Part shown: positions 10,483 to 21,540 of the stretch, piece after piece
Layout of the letters: each line of letters opens with the position of its first letter
How positions within the stretch are numbered: position 1 is the stretch's first letter
NCBI GenBank assembly: GCA_030280995.1
Contig: JASXTE010000001.1
Coordinates: forward strand, 11,689,001-11,753,000
Origin: Hemileia vastatrix
Lineage: Eukaryota; Basidiomycota; Pucciniomycetes; Pucciniales; Zaghouaniaceae
DNA length: 64,000 nucleotides
Reading direction: 5' to 3'
Position numbers and translations under genes: made by a program
Notes under the pieces: generated by a model
Databases searched by the model: none
Told to the model about the DNA's origin: nothing
The model's input: the letters and a program-made list of their open reading frames with translations, nothing else

Positions 10483-11673
10483 TTAATAAAGATCATTCCA
10501 CTCATCCTTTAAATCAGCTAGGATATTGTGGAGTATAATGCAAGTCATGATCCAATGATTTGCAGTTTTGATCACCAATTTTTTTTGAAATTGGATTCTG
10601 AGCTCCCAAAGACTAGAAAATTGTCCGTTTAAAATACCTATAGCATGTTCAATTTGTACTCTTGATTTGGCAAGGTGATAATTAAAGGCAGTTTTGGGGT
10701 CACTTTCTAAACTTGCACCACAGAAAGCAGGTATAATGTACTTTCCACTTGCATATTCTGAGTCTGAAAGGAGGTACTGAGATTCGTCAAAGTATGAGTC
10801 AGGGGTTTAAGAAATCCTCATTCTTTTGAAGACAGAAGAGTCATGACATGAGCCAGGGAAGCCACTATGAAAAGCAATAAATTTTTTTTTGACATCACAT
10901 ACAAGTTTAATGGTAATAGAGTATCTAGAAAGAAGATAAAAAGTTAATTTATGAAGGATGAGAAATTGGAGAAGATTTTGAAGAAAACTTTTTTTGCAAT
11001 CCAAATAATGGTTGCCATCATGAGCAGGCTTTTGACTCAAAGGTATAGTTGTGCCATCAACAAATCCTACACAGCCAGGGAAACCTTTAGCTTGCATTAC
11101 TTGAGAGGATTCAAGTCACTGTTCTGGAGTTGGCCAAGCAAGTGTTTGAGACTTGAGGGAAAGGATAGCAATCATACAGAGCTTGGTGTATAATATCATG
11201 GTACCATACCCTATGTTAAAGAGATTATCCAAACTTCTTACAGCAGCACCGTTTCCATTTGAGCCAAAGCAACATAGTACAACAGTAAATTGGATGGCAG
11301 GATTACGCTGTTTGTTATGGGAATTGTTATGAAAGATAGGATGATTGGAGATGTGTTGATAAAGTTTGAAGAAAGAATTGGGAGAAGTTCCAAAAATTTG
11401 GGTGAAGTTTAAATGAGGAATGTTGAGAATGGAGGCCAGATCATATCAGGGATCATGATAAATATTTGGCCCCCTGGTGATTATGTAGCACTTTATGGAA
11501 AGAAAACACATATAAGCTAAAGCATCTTCCAAATCAGAGTCAGATTTATAGTAAAGAACTAAAATAAAAGTAAAAGCATTCATTGTTGAGTGAAGTAGCT
11601 TCCTAGTAGAGAGGTGTTTCATTGTTGCCGGTGGAAGGGTTATGTGATGAGGGAAGTGTGAATTCACCACCAA
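10483..11673 (-). pseudogene. H1 PIF/Harbinger DDE transposase (DDE_Tnp_4 type)
   Basis: Read on the minus strand from 11673 (MVVNSHFPHH; an alternative start is MKHLSTRKLLH) the frame continues to a stop at 10483. The N-terminal part has STRKLLHSTMNA and LEDALAYM. The catalytic fold shows GCVGFVDGTTIPL (first Asp), FPGSCHDSSVFKRM (second Asp) and SRVQIEHAIGILNGQFSSL (third acid), ending HWIMTCIILHNI. These are the HARBI1-type landmarks. Breaks are a TGA after YHDP near 11446, a TGA after PTPEQ near 11117 and a TAA after KRMRIS near 10807. A small insert between DCKK and KLVCDVKK may be a decayed intron. The first two stops sit where CGA arginine codons are likely. Only this copy in the window keeps all three catalytic residues. 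Confidence 0.85.
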
Positions 11674-12004
11674 ATGTGCAGTTGGGGTGTGTGGATAGAA
11701 AAAAAACTTAATTTTTCACCACCAAAATTAAGTAGCATAGAGTGAGGAAAGATTTAAGGATGGCATCAGCAGTTATGAGTCATGTGACTTTCTTGCAAAT
11801 CCATCATGGATGAGATGATATTGGGATCAGGAATTAGGAATGGAAATTGGGGTATAAGAGGCGGGATAATGCATTATCCTGGATTCCTTATCTATTGGCC
11901 CTGGGGCTAGTGGATAAGAATCTTCTGCAATTTATAATGTCTGATCCTGGGAAAAAAAATTCCTGATCCCTAATTGCAGATCCCTAAAAATTAATCCCCC
12001 TAAT

Positions 12005-12453
12005 ATTCCAGAAAAATATTTTCAAATAATAAGGTTGTTCAAGAAAGAATGTGTTAAAAATGGGTATTTACTGTATATGTCAGAAATAAATTGGTTTATT
12101 TAAAAATTACTGTAAGTGTCATTTTTAAATAGGTAATTTGAATTTCTTGTATATATTCTTTTTTATTTTAATATTCAACTTTATTTAAATATTAAATTTT
12201 ATTTTAATATTAATATTTATTTCTCTTAACCTGTCATTGAGCATGGTGTTAGGAAATAAAAATATAAGGGACATTTAATATTAATTTTAATTATTTACTA
12301 ACTTTACTATTTTGTAACTAGATAATTTATTAAAAGTAAATTTAAAGTAAATATATTATAATTAATAATAATATATAAGAAGTAAAAAGGCATGGCTTCA
12401 TCCCAGTAAATAATTATTTTTGTTACTGGGTAAGTCTAGCAGCCTGGCTGACC
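12005..12453 (-). repeat. GypB left (3') LTR, proximal part
   Basis: It continues the LTR after H1 and matches 19883-20333, ending GTCTAGCAGCCTGGCTGAC next to the internal polypurine tract. Confidence 0.88.
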
Positions 12454-12464
12454 CTCCCTCACTC
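12454..12464 (-). promoter_or_regulatory. Polypurine tract of GypB
   Basis: On the minus strand the sequence immediately 5' of the 3' LTR is GAGTGAGGGAG, a pure purine run abutting the LTR start, as expected for the plus-strand primer. Confidence 0.75.
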
Positions 12465-12487
12465 TAAAAAAACAGTAAAAAAAATGC

Positions 12488-15400
12488 TATGATTTTTTCT
12501 TTTTATATTTCTTTAGCAGAGTAAGAATATTAGATATCTCTTTCTCAGGTATCCAAGAATCATATTCTGAAGATTTATTCTTGAATCTCAATAGGTATTC
12601 AGTACCTTTTTCAGCAGTAACTATTCTGTCATTTAGAATCTTATCAATTTCTACTGTCTCAGTGATTTCATTAGGGGTCTTTTTTGGTCTTCTCCTCCTT
12701 TTGGGAAATAAATCACTATTGGATGTTTAAGGTTTCAAAAGAGATATTGGAAAAACAGGATGTTTTCTGTCATATGGGGAATACAAAATAACTTCAACTG
12801 CATTATCACCAACCATTCTTCTGACAAAAAATTGACCTACAAATGGGTCTTTTAATTTTTTATTACCTTGTAAATTGAAGTGGACTGTAGAAATCAGTAC
12901 TTCATCACCATTTTTAAAAGTGTATTCTTTATGGAATTTTTCCCATCTCTTTTTCTTATATTCAAAGGTTTTTTCAATACATTTTTGAGCATGACTTCTG
13001 CAAAGTTGTTGCATTTGAAGAAAAGATTTTACACCAGGATGTAAATCCAATTTAGTCATTTTATTATTTGGAATTTGGGCAGGAGTATTTGGAACATATC
13101 CAAGGCAGAGCTCAAAAGGCTTTTTCTGAGTAACAGAATGAACAGTGCTATTATAAGTAAGTTCCAAACCAGGAAGTAAGGTAACCCAATCATGAGTAAA
13201 TCTGTCATTGTATTTGTACTCAAGGCCAAAGGCACAATAACTTCTTATCATTTCCTCTAAGTTCTGAATCATTCTTTCAGCTAATCCATCAGTTTGGGGT
13301 GATGGGCAGTAGAACGTTTCAGATCACAACCAAAAACATCCATCAGAGACATCCAAAATTCAGAAGTGAATTTAGGGTCTCTGTCAGAGATTATGGCCTT
13401 AGGAAAACCAGCAGTATTAAACATATGAGACCACCACAAGAAAGCTAATTCTTTAGTGGAAAAATCATTGTGGGTAGGGATAAATTTACACAATTTTGTG
13501 AATCTCTCCTCAATAACCCAACAAGAGTTAGAACTGTCCTTCCCAGTGATGGTTAATCCTGTTACAAAGTCTATGTTTATTATCTGCCATTGTGCATCAG
13601 GAGGTTCAATATGTTGCATTAATCCAGCTCTTTTACCAGTCAATCTTTTTGATTTTTTGGCAAGAATCGCAGGATTCAACATATAGTTTGGTGTCTTCAG
13701 ACATATTAACCCACCAAGCAGTGTTTTTAATTCTGATCATTGTTTTTTCAAGATCAAAATGTCCAGTCAATATGTCATCATGACAAATTTTCAAGATGAT
13801 CTCTTTCATAGAAAGAGGAATAACAATAACATTACTCAAACTTCTTCTATAATATAGATATCCTTCATCAATATAAAATTTACCTTTCTCCAAAGCCTTC
13901 TGGTACTTTGGTCAAAGGGTTATAATTAATGCTTGTATTGAAGCATTCTTTGGATCATTTAATATGGTACATAACCTTTTTAAGTCAGTTTCCTTATCAT
14001 ATGAATCCAGAATAAGCTGTAATAGCTCTTCCTCCATATCAACCACATATATCCCATGAATATGAATAATTTCATCTTCAGGAACATATGCAGGATTTGA
14101 GTCATAATTTGGAAAAGGTAGCCCCACATTTGAGTTAACAATACCAGCCCTATGAATTATTGTCATTCTCCCTCTGTATTCTTGAACAGCCAGCTGCCAT
14201 CTGAACATATTTCTGTTAGGTGTTTTAAATTTTAAGAGGGATTTAACTGCACTGAAGTCAGTGAAAAGTTCAAATTTCTGATCATCCAGATAATAATGTA
14301 GCTTCTCTAGAGCCCACACTACCGCTAAACACACTAGTTGAGTGGCACCATATTTCAATTCACTATTTCTCAAGGTTCTTGAAATATAACAAATTACTAC
14401 TTCTGATACTTTATCATTCATCACTTGTTTTTGGTGGAGGGCAACACCAAGACCAATAAAACTGGAATCAGTGTATAAAACAAATGGTTTATTGAAGTCA
14501 GGCAAAGCAAGAATTGGTGCTAACATCAAACAATGTTTCATAGTGTCAAAAGCTCTTTGTCTTTCACTTTTCCAGACAAAAGCAACATCTTTCCTAGTCA
14601 ATTGGGTAAGGGGTAAAGCTATGACTTAATAATTTTTAATATACTGTATATAGTATCCACACATTCTCAAAAAACTCTGGAGCTCTTTAAATGTGGTAGG
14701 AGCCTTCACCTGTTGTATGGCTGCCACTTTGTTTTGGTCAACACATATCTGTAAACCTGAGACAGAATGACCATTCACTTTTTAGGAATGAAAACCAATT
14801 TTGAATTTCTTCAAAGCAAGTGTCATATTTATCTCATCCATCTTATGGAACACTTTAAACAGGTGGTTAAGATGGTCCTCAAGTGTTTTAGAGAATATGA
14901 TGATATCATCAATATAAACCATCAGCCATCCTTCAATTATTTCTTGATGGAATGTGTTATCCATAAATTTTTGAAAAACTGAAGGGGCATTTTTAGGGCC
15001 AAATGGCATCCTAACATACTTATAAATACCCATATGAATAGAAATCATCAGAAAATTCTGAGAATTCTTCTCAACAGGTACCTGGTGATATCCCTTGTTA
15101 CCATCCAAACAGCTGATATATTTAGCACCTTGTAGGGTAGCATGTATAGAGCTAATTATGGGTAAAGGATCAATATCATCAACAGTATAAGTGTTTAATT
15201 CTCTATAATCACCACATAATCTGGATTTATCTTTCTAATAAAAAATTAGGACAGGTGAGATAACACAATTTTTAGGTGTTTCAATTACCTTTTCAATAAT
15301 ATTCATTTTTAAAAGGGTAGAGATATTGTCTTCAATATCTTTTCTCTTTGTGAAAGAAGCACGATAAGGATTCTTTTTTAAACTAGTTGGTATTTTAGTT

Positions 15401-18400
15401 AATGGTCAAGATAATGAAAGTTTCATTTCTTCTTTTACCAATCCTAACTCATGTGACCCATGAGCAAAGGCCATAGGAAAAAATTTTATCAATTGGATGA
15501 TGGAATCTTTTTCTTCACCAGAAAGTTGCTCTTCAAAAGAAGAATTTTCAATTTCAGACACAAGGGAAGGCATCTCTTTTGTAGATCTTCCATTATATTG
15601 AACTACAGAATGACATGTGTTCAATCCTGGTGTTAATAATTTTTTGGGGGACGAAATTTTAAATTTTCTCTTCCCATTCATCCCCATTGTAAAGAATTGG
15701 TTTGAAGGATCCAAGTTATGCCATACTTGGTTAAAAAACCATTTCCCACAATGAAACAACTGCTTAAGTTATCATTTTTCATGACAAGAAAATCAAATAT
15801 AGCTCTGACAAAACCATGGTTATATTTGAAAAATACTGTGGCTTTGTATTTACCAATGGGGGACAAAACAGAGCCATAACCTCTCCAATTCTGATAAATG
15901 ATAGGCATAAGCTTTGATTTATAATCTTGGTCCACTGAAGCAAGTGATTTTTCAGATACTACACTTCCTCCAGCTTCAGAATATTAGACAACATCAATGT
16001 TATTTCCATTGATCAAGACTGGTGCCTTGATAGGGGCAATAATAATTGAGCTTTACTCAAGGTTTTTTATGATCTCATCATCCTCTACTGTAGATAAATA
16101 ATTATTCTCAATGTTAATATTATATAAATAGTGAATATCCTCTTCCATTATTAAAATTTCCTGGTGAGATTTATATGAAATATTGCTGGCACAATCACTT
16201 GAAGCATCATCCAGTTCTATTGTGTCATCAGAATGTTCCTCTGTCTGTTCAAAAAGATTTTTCTTCTTGTCACAAACATGGCCTTTCTTCCAAGGCTTGC
16301 TGAATTTGAAGCAAGTTTTTTTGCATACTTTTTAGGTGAAACAGGGGATGAAGTTTTACCAACCTTTTCCAGAGGTTTTTGTTGGTAATTGGAGGTTTTC
16401 TCCAATGAAGTTCTAGGAATAAATCTTCTATCATCATAATTTTTGCTCAGAAGGATCTCATTAAAAGTATTAATGAAAGAGGAAGGCTCTCCTGAGAACT
16501 CAGTCCTAGCAACTATTAAGTGTCTCAGAGACATAGGTAATTTATAGAGGATCCTGTCCTTCCATAACTCAAACTCCATCTTTGGGTCCATTTCCTCAAT
16601 ATTTTCACAAGTTTCATCAGGAACTCAATAGGTTTTTCAGTAGAGGAGCTATATAAAGTTTCTTCATACTGCCTTTTTTGAGCTATTCTAAAATTTGAAC
16701 CATCAAATTGTGCTTTAATAAATTTCATCAAATCTTCCCATGAGTAGTCATTTTTATCCAAGAGAAAAGATTCATACCACATTAGGGCTACATTGGTAAA
16801 TAAAGAAATTAATTTTGACACAATCCCCTCATCTGGGAGTTTATAAGAGTTCTTTAAATTATCAATCCTGAAAATGAACTGGTGCCAATTAAAGGAAGAA
16901 TCACCATCAAATGTTGGATATTTGTCAAGTTTTGGCCAATTTTTTTGATTTGAAGTAGTCTCCTTATTACAAGCTTGTTTCTGAGTGAGAAGGAGCTTTA
17001 ACTTCTCCAATTGGACAGTAATATCATTGTTTAATCCTTCTGTAGATGATCCAGGTACATCATCAAGTTTTGATGGAAACTCAGTGACATCTTCAGGCAT
17101 TTCAGGCATTAATTTTACTTTAGATAAACTAGGAACAGGTACAATTGGGGTATCCTGGACTACAGGTTCTTTCAAAGGAATGTCAGAAAACTTTTGATCA
17201 TGTAGAAATGAATTCAATTTTTCTTCAATGGTTTTTAATCTAGTTTTCACTCTTGGAATACTAGATAAACTATCATTGATGGTTGAAAAAGATAACTGGT
17301 TCTTATTTTGTAAAGATGAATAATGGTCACCCAATCTTTTTAAGTTTACCTTATGTCCCTCTAGCTCCTAGAAACAGATAGACAAAGTATCTTTTAATTT
17401 AGACAAATAATTCTTGATATTTTACCACAAAGCTACTCTCTTTTCATGAGTTACTTTGTAATGAAACAAATCATCAGAAAATCTCTGTAAATCACTCCTC
17501 AATGCTTGATAACCCTGTTCAGTTAACAGACTATTAAAATTTTGATTCAATTACATGATGTTCATTATATGATTTTGTTTAGCAATAATATCTCTCAAAT
17601 ATTCATCATTAATGTTAGCTACATCTGAAGTATTTCTCAATAGAGAAACAGAATAACTTTCCAGATTATAATAAAACTCAGCATCAAGTGTCTCATGAAT
17701 AATAGCTATATCCGAATTTATCATTGAAGTAGCAATCAAAACCAAAGGATTAGATACATTAGAATATTGAGAAATTTGTCTACTACTCTCAGCCTCTACT
17801 GGTCTCATAGTCTCATCTCCTCTTCCAGAATTACCTGAATGAGCTGAATCAGTAACAAGAAATGGTACTTGAGATTCAATAGAGGGGCTTACCATGGCTT
17901 GGAAAAGAATTGAATGTTATTTTTTTTTCTCTTTCTTCCTCCTTGATAGGGGTGAGGAGGTGTGGGGTTGAACTGACTGGTTCTTGAAGGACCTGCCTGA
18001 GTTACTTGTTGTTGTTGTTTTTGGGGCAGATAATCTCACTGGGTGTTCAGCCAATCCCACTGCCACTTTGAGACTTCCACCTTTTCTTCTTGCTTGGGGG
18101 CCAACTGTGGAAGGGCTTTTGGAGGAGGAGGTTTCCTCTTCTCCTGAAGGAAGGACTCTATTTTTCTTACCTTGTCTTCTAGAGAGTCTGTTTTTGACCT
18201 CAGCTTGAGGTTTTCTGACCTAAACTCCTTGATGTGAGTGGAGAGATTTTTGACTTGCTGATTTAAGGGCATCTGTTTTATTTTGAAGCCTTTGTGAAGC
18301 TCTTCTGGGGGGTTGATAGAAGGCTTTTGATCCTGAGCAGTTGTCTCCACTAATATTTCCATCTCCTGCATTTCTACATCCTGATTAGTTCAGTAAATGA

Positions 18401-18509
18401 TTATTTGAGCCAGTTTTGTAGTCAAAGGAGAACTTACAGAAGAAGGTTCATCATAATCAATTGAATCTATTTCCTCATCACGGCCAGCAGAAGCACCTTG
18501 ATCACTCAT
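12488..18509 (-). pseudogene. GypB gag-pol polyprotein, degenerate chromovirus
   Basis: The probable gag start is 18509 (MSDQGASAG), with an early TGA. A coiled-coil stretch follows (18371-18036), then gag proper with PTFDGDSSFNWHQF and KLPDEGIVSKLISLF (17334-16525). The protease is decayed (about 16050-15400). RT spans 15250-14640 with VRMPFGPKNAPSVFQ and an intact YIDD at about 14905-14916. RNase H has VLYTDSSFIGLG (14601-13912). Integrase runs 13893-12727 with NIDFVTGL, IISDRDPKF and the RMIQNLEEMIR region. A chromodomain-like C-terminus (EYLLRFKNKSSEYDSWIPEKE) ends at 12488. Several stops and frame changes break it into about ten pieces, so it is not functional. Confidence 0.85.
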
Positions 18510-18599
18510 AGTTGTAATTAACCTGAACTGAGAGAAAGAAATATTTAATCAGTTGTTATTTTTACTTTATTTGAAGAAAAATATGGAAAAAAATTTATA

Positions 18600-19110
18600 A
18601 GTAATTATCAGGACTTTTTAATCAACTGGGATAATTAAAATATAATGTTTATCAGGACAAAAAATCAACTGAAATAATAATCACAATTTTGTTAATTTTG
18701 AGGTAGTTTTATAACCAGGACTTAAAATAAATCAACTTAAATAATAAAATAATTTAATAACTGGTAATATTTTGATAATTATCAGGACTAGAATTCAACT
18801 GAAGAATTTAATTACCAGGACTTAATGTCAACTGAAAATATTTTAATTACCAGGACTTGATGTCAACTGAAATAATTTAATAACCAGGACTTATTGTCAA
18901 CTGAAATAATTTTAATTACCAGGACTTAATTTCAACTGAAATAATTTAATTACCAGGACTTATAGTCAACTGAAATAATTTAATATAATCGATTCAACTA
19001 ATTTTAAATATTATTATTTTACTGCCAGGAAAATTTGTCAACTGAAGCAATAATATAATTTTTTAATTATCAGGACAGAGGTCAACTGAAATAATTAAAA
19101 AAATAATATA
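18600..19110 (-). repeat. Minisatellite in the GypB leader, about 35-37 bp units
   Basis: Roughly ten to twelve units carry TTACCAGGACTTAATGTCAA then CTGAAATAATTTAA, with spacing of 33-40 bp and point variation. It lies between the 5' LTR and gag on the minus strand, in the untranslated leader. Confidence 0.85.
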
Positions 19111-19528
19111 AAATAATTAATTTAATTTAAGTATCACTTCTAGGACTAAGAACAATATAGTTCTATTTTGGTCAATTAGGAAAAAAAATTTATTTACCAG
19201 GCACCTCCCCCTGTGAAATGAGCAAGTTAATTCCACTTACAGAGTGCTGAGTAAAAAAGATATACATAGGCTATGAAATGTGCAAAGTGACACACAAATA
19301 GTAATTAATATAATTACCACAAATATATATGGCTATTGTCAATATATGAACCTAAAATTTGGAGCATGGTTCAATTTCTGGTTGCAGAAAAAAAGTAAGT
19401 CATGTAGTTGATGATGTTTGTTGTTTTCATCGTCCACTCATCCTTACTGGTACCTTGACATCAGTTGTCCCTTGGTTGCCGGCTTCAAGATAACAATGTG
19501 CCATTTACAATTTGGAAAGGGCCTCAAG
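19111..19528. other. GypB leader next to the 5' LTR
   Basis: Non-coding. The segment abutting the LTR (about 19510-19528) should hold the primer binding site, but no standard tRNA complement was recognised. Confidence 0.5.
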
Positions 19529-20333
19529 TATATTGGGAGTTTTTTTTGGTCTAGAAGATTTTGATGGAGGTATAATGGCGTTGGTAGGTGGATTTGTAGG
19601 GTTCAAGGTCAAAGTATGTATGATTTTTTTTTATTTTAATTACACAATTTAAAGAGGTAAAATGTTTGTGATTATTATTATAATTTATGATTTAGAATTA
19701 TGTTGTAGTAAATACTAAACAAAATAAATAAAATAACTAATTGATTAAAGTAATGGCGTAATAAAATAGTAAATAAATTAAGGATGATCAAAATAATCAG
19801 AAAGGGGAGGCCTTATATAGGCAAAAGAGAGACAAAGCACGGAGATATAATCCTATATACAGTAGTATGAGAGAAGAAAAAGAATATTCAAGAAATATAT
19901 TTTCAAGTAATAAGGTTTTTCTAGAAAGATTGTGTTAAAAATGTGTATTTACTGTATATGTCAGAAATAAATTGATTTATTCAAAAATTACTATAAGTGT
20001 CATTTTAAAATAGGTAATTTGAATTTCTTGTATATATTTATTTTTATTTTAATATTAAGTTTTATTTCAATATTAATTTTTTTTAAATATTAATATTTAC
20101 TTCTCTTAAGCTGTCATTGAGCATGGTGTTAGGAAATAAAAATATAAGGGACATTTAACATCAGTTTTAATTATTTACTAACTTTACTGTTTTGTAAATA
20201 GTTAATTTATTACAAATAATTTTAAAGTAAATATATTATAATTAATAATAATATATAAGAAATAAAAAGGTGTGGCTTCATCCCAGTAAATAATTAACTA
20301 TTATACTGGGTAAGTCTAGCAGCCTGGCTGACA
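19529..20333 (-). repeat. GypB right (5') LTR
   Basis: The 805-bp direct repeat of the split left LTR. In element orientation it begins TGTCAGCCAGGCTGC and ends in TATA. It is uninterrupted at the point where H1 sits in the other LTR, so it serves as the empty-site reference. Confidence 0.9.
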
Positions 20334-20370
20334 GTATGGTTCAATTTATAGCTATGCCAAATGAAGAATC
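20334..20370 (+). pseudogene. PIF/Harbinger transposase (copy D), 37-bp middle piece
   Basis: This short stretch lies between the target duplications of GypB (GTATG) and GypC (GAATC). It reads GSIYSYAK, stop, RI in the frame of the upstream piece and aligns with GTMILYTKLCMI of the H1 transposase. The stop is TGA, probably from CGA. Confidence 0.75.
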
Positions 20371-21540
20371 TGTCAGCCTAGGAATTCCCAGGAATGATTT
20401 TTTCTTATTTTTATAATAAGATAACCTTAATTTCATTAAGCTTGTAAGTAAAAATTATGGTTATAATACTTATATACATGGTCATTATGCTTATATAAAT
20501 ATTTATTACACTATTAGATAAGCTATATAAGTTTAAATAACTTACCCATAGCACTATAATATTTATGAAAGTGCTAATAGATTTATAATATACTTATCTT
20601 AAGTGATATTAAGTAATTATGGACATGCATAAGCTTATATGTATGCATAAACCTCATATTCAGTGAAATATGTATTTATATTATGTATATATAGGTCTAT
20701 AAGCAGGTTTAACCCCCTAAATAGCCTACAAGATTTATTTTTCTGCTTATTTTAGGTCAAATAGACATTAAATGGACTCACCACACCTACACAAGCATAT
20801 ACACTTTTTCAGGTGCATATATCCAGTTTGGACAACTTAATCTGCTTCCTTTAAGGAATTTTAATGGATTTATGCGTTGGGATATGACTAATGGGTTAAT
20901 GTGGATGCTTGGGGATTTTATTGGGGGCTTAGACATTTGATTTGGCTCCTCTATATGATTGGGGTTTTTTTATTCTCTTTGGATGAGTTATTTTACCTGT
21001 TTCTTTTTGGTATCATCTTTTATCTATTTTCTGTGTTAATGGTATGGGTTATGATATCATTAATTGTGATGGAGGGTCCTTACTGGAGGTATAGGTTTTC
21101 AAAATTCTTGAAGTGGAATCCATGGGGAGGTGATGGGCCCTCACAGTCCTGCAATTTCCAGGGAGAGAAGTGTCATCATCTGGATTGAAGGTCTGTGCAC
21201 TCCAGTTGATTTTGGTATAAATAAGGGAGGACTTGACGGGTTAATAGAAATCATTTACTTACTAAACCTCAAATAAACATTATAAAACAATTATTATCAT
21301 ATAAAAATATATTTTAAAGCCTTTATAAATTGATATTATCTTTATATTAGCTATGACTATATTTTATTAACCTATTTTCCACCACTAGTCTGCACCAATC
21401 CAAATATTGTGAGTTAATATTGAGCATAACTATTTTAATAGTATTCCCCTGAGGTTTAATCACTAAATCATTTATAAATAAGTAGTTTGAAAATTGATAT
21501 CTACTATTAAATCATATTTAGATACTGGCATACACTAACA
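20371..21540 (+). repeat. GypC 5' LTR
   Basis: About 1,170 bp, matching 36278-37433 across nearly all of it. Shared blocks include AAGCAGGTTTAACCCCCTAA, CACACCTACACAAGCATATA and GGTGATGGGCCCTCACAGT. The open frame at 20901-21188 within it is incidental. Confidence 0.87.

Larger units (their letters stand above)
4723..12001. mobile_element. H1: PIF/Harbinger DNA transposon with a Tet-like dioxygenase gene
   Basis: The ends are fixed by comparing the interrupted GypB left LTR with the intact right LTR. The extra 7,279 bp starts GGGGGGTATCAATGTTGA and ends CCCCCT, flanked by AAT on both sides (4720-4722 and 12002-12004), a 3-bp duplication as expected for PIF/Harbinger. The terminal inverted repeats are imperfect, sharing a G-run, GATC and a CAATTA block. 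Inside are a plus-strand DNA-binding-type gene (5225-6628), a minus-strand Tet-like 2OG-Fe(II) oxygenase (7430-8865), a GC-rich palindrome (about 9539-9694) and a minus-strand DDE transposase (10483-11673). All three genes carry disabling changes. Related copies are H3 (29698-32525) and H5 (61391 to the window end). Confidence 0.85.
4364..20333 (-). mobile_element. GypB: Ty3/Gypsy chromovirus, minus strand, interrupted by H1
   Basis: Two LTRs bound the element. The right LTR is 19529-20333. The left is split into 4364-4722 and 12005-12453 by the 7.28-kb H1 transposon. A perfect 5-bp target duplication GTATG flanks the whole (4359-4363 and 20334-20338). Without H1 the element is about 8.7 kb. 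On the minus strand the order is 5' LTR, a leader with a minisatellite, gag, protease, RT, RNase H, integrase, chromodomain, polypurine tract, 3' LTR. The coding region has many stops and frameshifts. The LTR begins TGTCAG in its own orientation and ends in TA rather than CA. Confidence 0.9.

Noticed and set aside
10050..10505. 151-residue hydrophobic frame on the minus strand as a membrane protein gene
   Set aside because: It begins at the transposase stop and is A/T-driven. Its counterpart in H5 has diverged without coding constraint, so it looks like 3' flank.
18600..19110. CRISPR-like array
   Set aside because: Units vary in length and sequence with no constant repeat and unique spacers, and the context is the leader of a eukaryotic LTR element.
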